This document shows, one piece after another, positions 52,684-62,472 of a stretch of 64,000 bases of DNA. The DNA is from Chthonobacter rhizosphaerae (lineage in GTDB: Bacteria; Pseudomonadota; Alphaproteobacteria; Rhizobiales; Pleomorphomonadaceae). The notes under the pieces were generated by a model, which was not told the origin of the DNA, did not search any database, and was given only the letters and a program-made list of their open reading frames with translations. Positions within the stretch are counted from its first letter, which is position 1; each line of letters begins with the position of its first letter. The stretch is taken from the NCBI RefSeq assembly GCF_013839525.1, contig NZ_JACDIS010000013.1, positions 1 to 64,000 on the forward strand. Reading direction: 5' to 3'. Both the position numbers and the translations under genes were made by a program.

Positions 52684-52912
52684 TTCAAGTCCTCGACAGT
52701 CAACCACCACGAAGAACGAGGTGGCCCCGGCCAAGGCGCCGTTCAAGACCTTCCAAGCTGTTTTTTGGACCCAAGGGGGATCAGCCGATCTTCTTTCAAA
52801 CAAATGGGGCGCGAAAAAGATCCGGCGGCGAGGTCTTGAAACCCGCATGCGGCATCACGGTGCCGTGAGGGACCGGCGTCCGGCAGGGCCGCCGGTTCGG
52901 GCGAGGGCCGGC

Positions 52913-53239
52913 TCAGCCGGCGCGGGCACCGAGATGGATCACGCCGGCCCCGGCGAGCACGAGGGCGGCGCCGGCGAGGTCGAAAGGCGTCAGCGACACG
53001 CCCTCGACGGCCCGAAGCCAGACCAGGGACGCGGCCACGTAGACGCCGCCGTAGATCGCGAAGGTGCGGCCGGAGCCGCCGGTGTCGACGAGCGTCAGGG
53101 CCCAGCCGAAGCCGAGCAGGATCGCGACGGCGGGGAGGAGAAAAGCCGGATGCCAGCCGAGCCGCAAGACGGCATGGACGAGCCAGCAGCCGCCGATCTC
53201 CAGTCCGGCGGCGACCAGAAGGGCGAGACCGGCCGGCAA
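52913..53239 (-). CDS. YnfA/UPF0060 family membrane protein
   Basis: A 108-residue protein with four helices, an exact length match to YnfA. It carries conserved EIGGCW, GRTFAIYGGVYVAASLVWLRAVEGV and TPFDLAGA motifs. The family resembles SMR transporters in fold and its function is unsettled. The start must be TTG at 53239: the frame opens there, 5 nt after the phaZ stop, and gives the family length. It probably depends on phaZ translation. Confidence 0.88.
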   Translation of the reverse strand: MPAGLALLVAAGLEIGGCWLVHAVLRLGWHPAFLLPAVAILLGFGWALTLVDTGGSGRTFAIYGGVYVAASLVWLRAVEGVSLTPFDLAGAALVLAGAGVIHLGARAG

Positions 53240-53244
53240 GCCGC

Positions 53245-54741
53245 TCAGGCCAGGGACATCAAGCGGCGGGCCTGGCCGACCCAGTCCTGCCGGCGGATCC
53301 GCCCGTGAGTCGCGAGGCGGCGGTCCAGATCGTCGATCTGGGCGTCGGTGAGGTCCGCCAGCTGGTCGACGAGGAAGATGCCTTCCCGGTAGAGGGCGGC
53401 CTCCAGCTGCGGGCCGATGCCGTCGATCCGCTTCAGGTCGTGGGTGGCGGTGGAGGCCTTGCGGGCCTTGGCGGGGACCACCGCCTCCGCCGCGCGGCGG
53501 GACCGCTGGTTGTGGGTGAGGATGAAGTCCGTGATGCGCGGGCAGATCTCCGAGCGCCAGCGCGAGCCGTTGAAGACGCCGTAGTGGCCGACCCCCGGCT
53601 GCATGTAGTGGATCTTCATGTCGTCCGGGAGGCCGGTGCAGAGGTCGTGGGCGGCGGCCGTCTGGCCGACGCCGGTGATGTCGTCCTTTTCCCCCTCCAC
53701 GGTGAGGAGCGCGGAGCGCCGGATCTTGCCGCAGTCGACGAGCCGGCCCCGGTGCATGAACTCGCCGTTCGGCAGGGCGTGGGTCATGAACACGGTCTCG
53801 ACCGTCTGCAGATAGAACTCCGCGGTCAGGTCCATGACGGCGAGATACTCGTCGTAGAACTCCCGGTGCTTGGCGGCGCTGTCGCCATCGCCCTTGACGA
53901 GGTTGGCGAAGTATTCCTTGTGGGCGCCCACGTGCCGGTCGAGGTTCATGCTCATGAAGCCGGTCAGCTGCAGGAAGCCCGGATAGACGTCGCGGTAGAT
54001 GCCCGGGTGCGGGAAGGGCACCTTCATGATCACGTTGCGGCGGAACCAGTCGATGTCGCGCTCGGCCGCCAGGTTGTTCACGGCGGTCGGGTTCTTGCGG
54101 GTGTCGATCGGGCCGCCCATGAGCGTCATGGTGAGAGGTGCGAGCGGGTCCCCGTTCGCCTCCATGACGGCGACGGCCGCCAGGACCGGCACCGACGGCT
54201 GGCAGACCGCCAGCACGTGGGCGTCGCCGCCGAGGGCCTGCAGCATCTCGATCACGTAATCGATATAGTCGTCGAGGTCGAAACGGCCGGCCGCGAGCGG
54301 CACCATCCGGGCGTCTTCCCAGTCGGTGATGTAGACGTCGTGCTTGGGCAGGAGCGCCTCGACGGTGCCGCGCAGGAGCGTGGCATAGTGTCCCGACATG
54401 GGGGCGACCACCAGCACCTTCGGGTCCTTGCGGCGGGATGCCGGGACCGCGCGCTCGAACCGGATCATCCGGCAGAAGGGCTTGTGCCAGACCACTTTTT
54501 CGGTCACCGGCACGCGCACGCCGCCGACCACCGTGGCGTCGAGCCCGAAGGACGGCTTGCCGTATCGACGGGTGGAGCGCTCGAACAGCTCGCACGCCGC
54601 CGCGATGGATCGGCCGACCTGGGTCTGCGAGAAGGGGTTGAACGGGTTCTGGAAGTAGAGGCGGGTCATGTCCGCCGCCGCTCGCGCAGGCCCCATGGCT
54701 GCGTGGTTGAACTCGTACAGGTGGTAGTACGGCACGTTCAT
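53245..54741 (-). CDS. phaZ: Intracellular PHB depolymerase with C-terminal H3TH domain
   Basis: A 498-residue protein. Residues 1-425 are an intracellular polyhydroxybutyrate depolymerase: a MNVPYYHLYEFNHAAMGP start, and a lipase-like box VCQPS with Cys180 as likely nucleophile, as in the PhaZ1 type. It releases hydroxybutyrate from granules. Residues about 435-498 are an extra helix-hairpin-helix unit (LKRIDGIGPQLEAAL; GRIRRQDWVGQARRL) of the FEN1-like H3TH kind seen at the ends of some alphaproteobacterial proteins. The linker (about 400-430) is Ala/Lys-rich. It is followed by ynfA after 5 nt. Confidence 0.92.
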   Translation of the reverse strand: MNVPYYHLYEFNHAAMGPARAAADMTRLYFQNPFNPFSQTQVGRSIAAACELFERSTRRYGKPSFGLDATVVGGVRVPVTEKVVWHKPFCRMIRFERAVPASRRKDPKVLVVAPMSGHYATLLRGTVEALLPKHDVYITDWEDARMVPLAAGRFDLDDYIDYVIEMLQALGGDAHVLAVCQPSVPVLAAVAVMEANGDPLAPLTMTLMGGPIDTRKNPTAVNNLAAERDIDWFRRNVIMKVPFPHPGIYRDVYPGFLQLTGFMSMNLDRHVGAHKEYFANLVKGDGDSAAKHREFYDEYLAVMDLTAEFYLQTVETVFMTHALPNGEFMHRGRLVDCGKIRRSALLTVEGEKDDITGVGQTAAAHDLCTGLPDDMKIHYMQPGVGHYGVFNGSRWRSEICPRITDFILTHNQRSRRAAEAVVPAKARKASTATHDLKRIDGIGPQLEAALYREGIFLVDQLADLTDAQIDDLDRRLATHGRIRRQDWVGQARRLMSLA

Positions 54742-54990
54742 CCTCTGCGGTCCTCGTACCCTGTCACCCCGCGAAGACTGACGATGTCTCACGGTCATGA
54801 ACAAGCGGTTTCAATGACCAGGGGTTCCACCGCGCTGGATCTGAGGATAGATCCGGTTTTCTTCCAGCCGCAAGGATCAGGCGGCTAAGCCTTAAGTCGG
54901 GCGGCGGGCGGCCGTCCGGCTGCCGACCGGACGACGCCCGGCCCTGGGGAGGCCGGCGTCGGCCCCCGAGCGGCGCCCGATGGGGGACCC

Positions 54991-56307
54991 ATGCCGAACG
55001 CGATCGTTCTCTCGCCGAACCAGCCGCTCCGGCTGAAGCTCGACACCCTCGTCCGGCTGCGCTGGCTGGCGGTGGCGGGGCAGACCCTCGCCGTCATGGG
55101 CGTCTCCTTCGGCCTCGGCTACCCGCTGCCGCTCGGCCTCTGCCTGGGGCTCATCGCGCTGTCGGCGTGGCTGAACCTCTTCCTGAAGATCCGCTATCCG
55201 GCGACCCTCAGGCTCGCGGACCCGTCCGCGGCGGCCCTCCTTGCCTATGACATCCTGCAGCTCGCCGGCCTCCTCTATCTGACCGGCGGCCTCACCAACC
55301 CGTTCGCCATCCTGCTGATCGCGCCGGTGCTCGTCTCGGCGACGGCGCTGAAGGTGCGGACCACCATCGCGCTCGGCCTCCTGGTGATGGTGCTGGCGAC
55401 GCTGCTCGCCGTCTGGCACCGGCCGCTGCCCTGGACGGACGGGCCCGGGTTCAACCTGCCGGACGAGTATGTGGCGGGGCTCTGGGTGTCGCTCGTCTGC
55501 GCGCTCTGCTTCATGGCGGCCTATTCGTTCCGGGTCGCCGACGAGGCCCGCCAGCTGCACGCCGCCCTGACGGCCACCGAACTGGTGCTGACCCGGGAAC
55601 AGCACCTGCACCAGCTGGACGGACTGGCCGCCGCCGCCGCCCACGAACTCGGCACGCCGCTCGCCACCATCGCGCTGGTCGCCAAGGAGCTGGACCGGGA
55701 GGTGCCGGCGGACGCGCCCTGGCGGGAGGACCTGGCGCTCCTGCGCTCCCAGTCGGAGCGGTGCCGGGAGATCCTGAAGAAGCTGACCTCGCTCGCCACC
55801 GAGTTCGGCGATCACCTCGCGCGCCAGCCGATCACCCACCTGATCGAGGACGTGATCGCGCCGCACCGGGAGTTCGGCGTGGCGCTCATCGTGCATCTCG
55901 ACGGCGAACGCGATCGGGAGCCGGTCGGCACCCGCAACCCGGCGATCCTCTACGGGCTCGGCAACCTCGTGGAGAACGCGATCGACTTCGCCCGCTCCAG
56001 GGTGGACATCGGCGCCGCCTGGACGAACGACGAGGTGGTGGTGACCATCCGCGACGACGGGCCGGGCTTCTCGCCGGAGGTGATCGACCGCCTGGGCGAG
56101 CCCTACGTGACGACGCGCGGGCGGGCGGCGGCACAGCCGCGGGAGGGCGGCGGGCTCGGCCTCGGCTTCTTCATCGCCAAGACGCTTCTGGAACGGACCG
56201 GGGCCCGTGTCTCAATCACCAACAGGGCTCTTCCGGATACGGGCGCCGTCATCACGGTGCGCTGGCCGCGCGAGGCGATGGACGCCGGCATCGAGGAGCC
56301 CTGGTGA
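54991..56307 (+). CDS. regB: Redox sensor kinase RegB/ActS
   Basis: A 438-residue membrane histidine kinase with six N-terminal helices. The quinone-sensing heptapeptide GGLTNPF (99-105) is intact, the H box is AAHELGTPL (His218), and the redox-active cysteine Cys258 sits in SERCREIL. The ATPase has NLVENAIDFA, DDGPGF and GLGLGFFIAK. It reads the quinone pool and oxygen, and phosphorylates RegA to control photosynthesis, carbon fixation, nitrogen fixation or respiration genes, depending on species. regA follows after 176 bp. It is divergent from phaZ. Confidence 0.95.
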   Translation: MPNAIVLSPNQPLRLKLDTLVRLRWLAVAGQTLAVMGVSFGLGYPLPLGLCLGLIALSAWLNLFLKIRYPATLRLADPSAAALLAYDILQLAGLLYLTGGLTNPFAILLIAPVLVSATALKVRTTIALGLLVMVLATLLAVWHRPLPWTDGPGFNLPDEYVAGLWVSLVCALCFMAAYSFRVADEARQLHAALTATELVLTREQHLHQLDGLAAAAAHELGTPLATIALVAKELDREVPADAPWREDLALLRSQSERCREILKKLTSLATEFGDHLARQPITHLIEDVIAPHREFGVALIVHLDGERDREPVGTRNPAILYGLGNLVENAIDFARSRVDIGAAWTNDEVVVTIRDDGPGFSPEVIDRLGEPYVTTRGRAAAQPREGGGLGLGFFIAKTLLERTGARVSITNRALPDTGAVITVRWPREAMDAGIEEPW

Positions 56308-56360
56308 AAGCCGGTTCAGAAGTTTCGAAAGCGCTTTGCTTCCAATGACCATACGGATTG

Positions 56361-56388
56361 TTGCCGCACCCTCGGAACCCCATATAGA
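56361..56388 (+). promoter_or_regulatory. Candidate regA promoter
   Basis: TTGCCG (56361-56366) and TATAGA (56383-56388) are separated by 16 nt and lie about 95 nt before the regA start. This would allow regA expression independent of regB. Confidence 0.45.
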
Positions 56389-56483
56389 GTGCCGGGACGC
56401 CAGGGATCCACCCGGATCGGGAGCACGTAGAACTCCCGACAGGACGGTGGGCCGACAGGGACGGAACGAAAAGGCAGTTTTCC

Positions 56484-57038
56484 ATGGACGCTCACACCAC
56501 GGCCGTGACGGATCTCGACAAGACCCTCCTCATCGTCGACGACGACAAGCCCTTCCTGCAGCGGCTCGCCCGCGCCATGGAAGCCCGGGGCTTCGCGGTG
56601 GAGACGGCCGATTCCGTCAATGACGGCCTCCTGAAGGTCGAGGAGCGGTCTCCCGCCTACGCGGTGGTGGACATGCGGCTCGGCGACGGCAACGGCCTCG
56701 ACGTGATCGAGCGGCTGCGCCAGCACCGGCCGGACGCCCGGGCCATCATCCTGACCGGCTACGGCAACATCGCCACTGCCGTGACGGCGGTGAAGATGGG
56801 CGCGGTGGACTATCTGGCCAAGCCCGCCGACGCCGACGAGGTGATCGCCGCCCTGACGCGGGATCCGGAGAGCCGGGCCGTGCCGCCGGAAAACCCCATG
56901 TCGGCGGACCGGGTGCGGTGGGAGCACATCCAGCGAGTCTATGAACTGTGCGAGCGGAACGTGTCGGAGACCGCCCGGCGCCTCAACATGCACCGCCGCA
57001 CCCTGCAGCGCATCCTGGCCAAGCGCGCGCCGCGCTGA
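56484..57038 (+). CDS. regA: Redox response regulator RegA/ActR
   Basis: A 184-residue regulator. The receiver has its phospho-acceptor Asp63 in VVDMRLGDGNGL and the conserved Lys in AKPAD. The Fis-type HTH at the end (NVSETARRLNMHRRTLQRIL) is practically invariant in RegA/ActR/PrrA. It acts with the upstream RegB. The downstream hairpin is shared with convergent pckA. Confidence 0.96.
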   Translation: MDAHTTAVTDLDKTLLIVDDDKPFLQRLARAMEARGFAVETADSVNDGLLKVEERSPAYAVVDMRLGDGNGLDVIERLRQHRPDARAIILTGYGNIATAVTAVKMGAVDYLAKPADADEVIAALTRDPESRAVPPENPMSADRVRWEHIQRVYELCERNVSETARRLNMHRRTLQRILAKRAPR

Positions 57039-57098
57039 TCGCGCACCCATCGCCGGCCGGACCCGTCCGCTGGCCGGACTCCGGTTCCGACCGAGACG

Positions 57099-57134
57099 AA
57101 AAGGCCCCCGGCGCGGTCGCGGCGGGGGCCTTTT
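57099..57134. terminator. Bidirectional terminator, regA / pckA
   Basis: A 12-bp stem (57099-57110 with 57123-57134) includes AAAA and TTTT ends on both strands, with a 12-nt loop. It lies between the convergent regA and pckA genes. Confidence 0.85.
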
Positions 57135-57190
57135 CCATGGCGGACCTTTCGTGGCTCACCAGAAGCGGGCGAGGGCGGAGCGCCCCGCCG

Positions 57191-58813
<1,623 letters not shown>

Positions 58814-59256
58814 CCCGTCAGGGTGCCGAGGTGACGTACGCGTCAGCTTACTCGGTCGTTGCGCCTCTCTCGCATCCACGGTCCGGCGCGCTGTCCACCG
58901 GGTCCGTGACGACGAAAGCCCTCGATCCGCACCTCACGCAAAGGGCAAGTCCGACGTCCGTGGACGCCGCGGCCGCGTGCGTTCCGTGCCGAGATCCTCC
59001 CGAAGGTACGGAAGCGCCCGACATGCGACAAGTTCGCGGCAGGTCATTCTGCCTCATGGACAGGAAGTAAATCGGTTAGATACTACTAAATCGGTAGGCC
59101 GGACCCGCGCGGGCATCCTTAATTCAGCATCGAAAGTAATAAAGACCGATCGAGTCCTTGGGCGGACACGTGAAACCGTTTGCGATCAATAAGACAAAGG
59201 TAGCGTCGGCGAGCCGATCCCGCCGATGCCTGTCGGGCTCGGATGCACTCCTTCGC
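58814..59256. other. pckA upstream region with repeats
   Basis: The leader holds the palindrome TGACG-TACG-CGTCA (58832-58845). A markedly AT-rich block at 59060-59215 carries two TAAATCGGT(T)AG copies (59068-59079 and 59087-59098), 19 bp apart. No coding frame of quality is present. A small RNA or the pckA control region are the likely contents. Confidence 0.5.
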
Positions 59257-59994
59257 TCAAGCCCGCGCCAGCTCCGACAGCGCCTTCAACTCGTATCGAA
59301 GCTCCATCACCTGCCTCTGACGTGAACGGAAGGGAAGCCGGACCACCTCTTCGCCGGAGGACAGGTCCAGGCCGTCCGGGTCCGCCGCCACCACCCGCCA
59401 GTCGCCGTCGGGCCGGCCGAGGAGGCGGGTCGCGTAGAGGCGGACGGCGTCCAGGTGATCCTCGTTCATGTGGCCGGCGACGCCGGCTTCGGCCGCCCTG
59501 AAGGCCTCGGCGCTGTCCGGCGGAACCAGAAGCTCCGACGCGTCCACCCTGTGGATCCGGCCGAAGCCGGCGACCAGGTGCCCTTCGCGCAGTTCGATCC
59601 GCATCAGGCCGAAATCCGCGAAGGCCGCATAGCCCTCCGCCTCCGGATGGCGGGCGAGGAAGCGGCCGAGCAGGCGCTCGTGCTCGGGCGTGTCGCGGCC
59701 GACGCGGATCGCCCGCCCCTGGAGGGTGATGCGCGCGCCGGCGAGCGGGTCCCCGCCCTCGCCCCCCGGCGCCACGAGGAGGAGCGAGCAGCGACCGTCC
59801 CGATCGAGGTTGCGGGTATGAACGGCCAGCCTGGAGACGAGGAGGAGCGGCGCGCCGTCCACGTCGGTCGCCACGCTCACGAAGCTGCCGAACGGTTCGC
59901 CCGCCTCGGTCAGCGTGGACAGGGTCGCGGTGGCGGCGGCGCGCAGGGTCTCCCGGGCGGCCCGGACCGGATCGAAGGACGTCATCTCGGACAC
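59257..59994 (-). CDS. HugZ-like haem-utilisation / pyridoxamine oxidase-fold protein
   Basis: A 245-residue protein. The N-terminal split-barrel (ARETLRAAATATLSTLTEAGEPFGSFVSVATD) is of the FMN-binding/PNPOx type. The C-terminal DUF2470 part holds HMNEDHLDAVRLYA, whose histidine binds haem in HugZ. Members open haem or handle haem iron, but several are only presumed to do so. The GTG at 59994 has GGGAG 9 nt upstream and is preferred over ATG 59985. Divergent from the MATE gene. Confidence 0.85.
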   Translation of the reverse strand: MSEMTSFDPVRAARETLRAAATATLSTLTEAGEPFGSFVSVATDVDGAPLLLVSRLAVHTRNLDRDGRCSLLLVAPGGEGGDPLAGARITLQGRAIRVGRDTPEHERLLGRFLARHPEAEGYAAFADFGLMRIELREGHLVAGFGRIHRVDASELLVPPDSAEAFRAAEAGVAGHMNEDHLDAVRLYATRLLGRPDGDWRVVAADPDGLDLSSGEEVVRLPFRSRQRQVMELRYELKALSELARA

Positions 59995-60025
59995 GGCTTC
60001 ATTCTCCCTTTGTCGGTTTGCTCGA

Positions 60026-60054
60026 TTGGCGAGCAGGCGCTGCTCCCCTATAAG
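60026..60054 (+). promoter_or_regulatory. MATE gene promoter with internal palindrome
   Basis: TTGGCG (60026-60031) and TATAAG (60049-60054) are 17 nt apart. The spacer holds GAGCAG-gcg-CTGCTC (60031-60045), so a repressor could cover the promoter. The leader is about 85 nt. Confidence 0.55.
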
Positions 60055-60144
60055 GCAGATCTCCCCACCCACGCCGGCCCGCCCTGCCCTGCCGGCGGGC
60101 GCGCGATCCGGGGTCGGGCTCGGTATTCGCACGAGGCTTCTCAC

Positions 60145-61581
60145 GTGGCGTTGGCAGTTCCCGATTCCGGCCCGGCGGAGGCCCAGCCGCTCGGCGTCCA
60201 TGTGGAGAAGACCCTCCGCCTCGCAGCGCCGATCATCGTGGCACGGGCCGGCCTCGTGGTGTTGATCTCCGTCGACAGCATCATGGCCGGGCACGCCGGG
60301 CAACTGGACCTTGCGGCTTTCGGGCTCGGCGTGGCGCCGCTGATGACGCTGATGCTGGTCTGCCTGGGCGCGCTCCAGGCGACGGTGGTGCTGGCCGCCC
60401 AGGCGATCGGCCGCGGCGAACCGCACACCGTGGGCGAGGTGCTGCGGGCCGGCCTCGTCAACGCCCTGGTGCTCGGCTGTCTCGCCGGCGGCCTGGCGCT
60501 CGCCGCCGAGCCCTTCTTCCTGGCGACGGGCCAGCAGCCGGAGGTCGCCGCGGCGGGGGCCCGGGTGGCGGAGGTGTTCGCCCTCGGCCTGCCGGGCCTT
60601 CTCCTCTTCATCACGGTGAACCTGATCCTGGAGGCGACCGGGCGGGCGCGCACCGGCATGGTGCTGATGCTGATCGCCAACGTGCTCAACGTCCTCGCCG
60701 ACGGCGTGCTGGTGCTCGGCTGGGGCGGGCTCGTGGCCGAGGGCGGCGGCGCCGTGACGGCGACGGCCACCTCCACGGTGCTGCGCTGGGGCCTGTTCGC
60801 GGCCGCCATCGCGATCCTCCTGCGCGACAGCCGCCGGGACGGCGACCGCTACCGGATGCTGGCCGACGCCGGGCAGTGGTGGCGGACGGCCGTGACGCTC
60901 GGCGGCGAACCGGGCCGGGTGATCCGCCGCATGGGCCTGCCAATGGGCCTGGCGCAAGGGGTGGAGAGCGCCGCCTTCTCCACAATGGTGTTCTTCGCGG
61001 GTCTCCTCGGCACCGCCGCTCTTGCGGCCCACCAGACCACCATGACGGTGATGTCGCTCGTCTACATGAACGCGGTCGGCCTTGCGGGCGCCACCTCGAT
61101 CCGGGTCGGCAATGCGGTGGGGCGCCGGGGCGCCGTCGACATGGCGCGCGCCGGCTGGAGCGGCATCGGCCTCGGCGGGCTCCTGTCGGGCCTCTGCGGG
61201 CTCGCCATGATCCTGCAGCCGGAGGCGATCGCCCGCTTCGTCGTGTCCGATCCGGCGGCGGTGGCGGTCGCCACCGAGACGCTGCGCTTCGCCGGCCTGT
61301 TCACGGCCTTCGACGCCATGATGGGCGTCGCCATGGGGGCGCTGCGCGGGGTGGGCGACGTGTGGGTGCCGCTCGGCCTGCAGTCCGCCGCCTTCTGGAT
61401 CGCGGCCGTGCCGACGGGCTGGCTGTTCGGCTTCCACCTGGACTACGGGGCGGTCGGCCTGTTCGCCGGAATCGGGGCCGGGATCACCGCGTCCCTTGCA
61501 CTGCTGCTGCCTCGTTTCCATCTGGCGTCGAGGCGGCTCGCCGGGAGCTTCGGCCAGGCGCGGTCTGCGTCTTCGCCATAA
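60145..61581 (+). CDS. MATE family efflux transporter
   Basis: A 478-residue membrane protein with twelve helices in two six-helix halves of the MATE/NorM type (RLAAPIIVARAGLVVLISVDSIMAGH at the start; GLPMGLAQGVESAAFSTMVFFAGLLG in the second half). It exports cationic drugs or metabolites in exchange for sodium or protons. The start GTG 60145 has GAGG 8 nt upstream; no ATG fits the first helix. The promoter carries a possible operator palindrome, but no regulator gene is adjacent. Confidence 0.9.
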   Translation: MALAVPDSGPAEAQPLGVHVEKTLRLAAPIIVARAGLVVLISVDSIMAGHAGQLDLAAFGLGVAPLMTLMLVCLGALQATVVLAAQAIGRGEPHTVGEVLRAGLVNALVLGCLAGGLALAAEPFFLATGQQPEVAAAGARVAEVFALGLPGLLLFITVNLILEATGRARTGMVLMLIANVLNVLADGVLVLGWGGLVAEGGGAVTATATSTVLRWGLFAAAIAILLRDSRRDGDRYRMLADAGQWWRTAVTLGGEPGRVIRRMGLPMGLAQGVESAAFSTMVFFAGLLGTAALAAHQTTMTVMSLVYMNAVGLAGATSIRVGNAVGRRGAVDMARAGWSGIGLGGLLSGLCGLAMILQPEAIARFVVSDPAAVAVATETLRFAGLFTAFDAMMGVAMGALRGVGDVWVPLGLQSAAFWIAAVPTGWLFGFHLDYGAVGLFAGIGAGITASLALLLPRFHLASRRLAGSFGQARSASSP

Positions 61582-61582
61582 T

Positions 61583-61608
61583 TTCCGCCACTTTCTGGCG
61601 GGAAAGCT
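61583..61608 (+). terminator. Probable terminator of the MATE gene
   Basis: TTTCCGCCA and TGGCGGGAAA pair with one bulged base around CTTTC, directly after the stop codon. A second, perfect 10-bp hairpin (61658-61667 with 61677-61686) lies further on, before chvI. Confidence 0.5.
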
Positions 61609-61718
61609 CTCGATGACGTGGTAGACCAGACGGGAACGTCGGTCCGGACCGACGCTTCGGACCGGACTGGAGGGCGGTCCGGTCCGGGTCCGCGACCCCG
61701 CAGTGAGAAGGAGACGGC

Positions 61719-62420
61719 ATGCCGACCATCGCGCTCGTCGACGACGACCGGAACATCCTCACCTCGGTGTCGATCGCGCTGGAGGCGGAAGGCTACCGGG
61801 TGGAGACCTACACGGACGGCGCCTCCGCGCTCGACGGCCTCGCCCAGTCCACCCCCGACCTCGCCATCCTGGACATCAAGATGCCGCGCATGGACGGGAT
61901 GGAACTCCTGCGGCGCCTGCGCCAGCGCACGGACATGCCGGTGATCTTCCTGACCTCCAAGGACGACGAGATCGACGAGCTGTTCGGCCTGAAGATGGGC
62001 GCCGACGACTTCATCCGGAAGCCGTTCTCGCAGCGCCTGCTGGTGGAGCGCGTGAAGGCCGTGCTGCGCCGGGCCGCCCCGCGCGACGCCGCCGCCCCGA
62101 AGCCGACCGACGCGGCGAAGACGATCGAGCGCGGGCCGCTGATGATGGACCAGGAGCGGCACACCTGCACGTGGAACGGCGCCAACGTGACCCTGACGGT
62201 GACCGAGTTCCTGATCCTGTTCGCGCTCGCCCAGCGCCCCGGCGTGGTGAAGAGCCGCAACGCCCTGATGGACGCCGCCTATGACGATCAGGTCTATGTG
62301 GACGACCGCACCATCGACAGCCACATCAAGCGGCTGCGCAAGAAGTTCAAGGCCATCGACGACGACTTCGACATGATCGAGACCCTTTACGGCGTCGGAT
62401 ATCGTTTCAAGGAGATGTGA
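61719..62420 (+). CDS. chvI: Response regulator ChvI
   Basis: A 233-residue OmpR-type regulator. The receiver has Asp52 in [12 protein letters not shown] and the FIRKPFS lysine. The winged helix (about 135-233) ends [29 protein letters not shown], the near-invariant ChvI tail. With ChvG it controls acid- and envelope-stress genes, exopolysaccharide and host interaction in Hyphomicrobiales. AAGGAG lies 5-6 nt before the ATG. chvG follows after 52 bp. Confidence 0.96.
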   Translation: MPTIALVDDDRNILTSVSIALEAEGYRVETYTDGASALDGLAQSTPDLAILDIKMPRMDGMELLRRLRQRTDMPVIFLTSKDDEIDELFGLKMGADDFIRKPFSQRLLVERVKAVLRRAAPRDAAAPKPTDAAKTIERGPLMMDQERHTCTWNGANVTLTVTEFLILFALAQRPGVVKSRNALMDAAYDDQVYVDDRTIDSHIKRLRKKFKAIDDDFDMIETLYGVGYRFKEM

Positions 62421-62472
62421 CGCGGCCGCGGCCCGCCCCGGCGGGGACCCGTTCGGGCGTCACGACCAGGAC

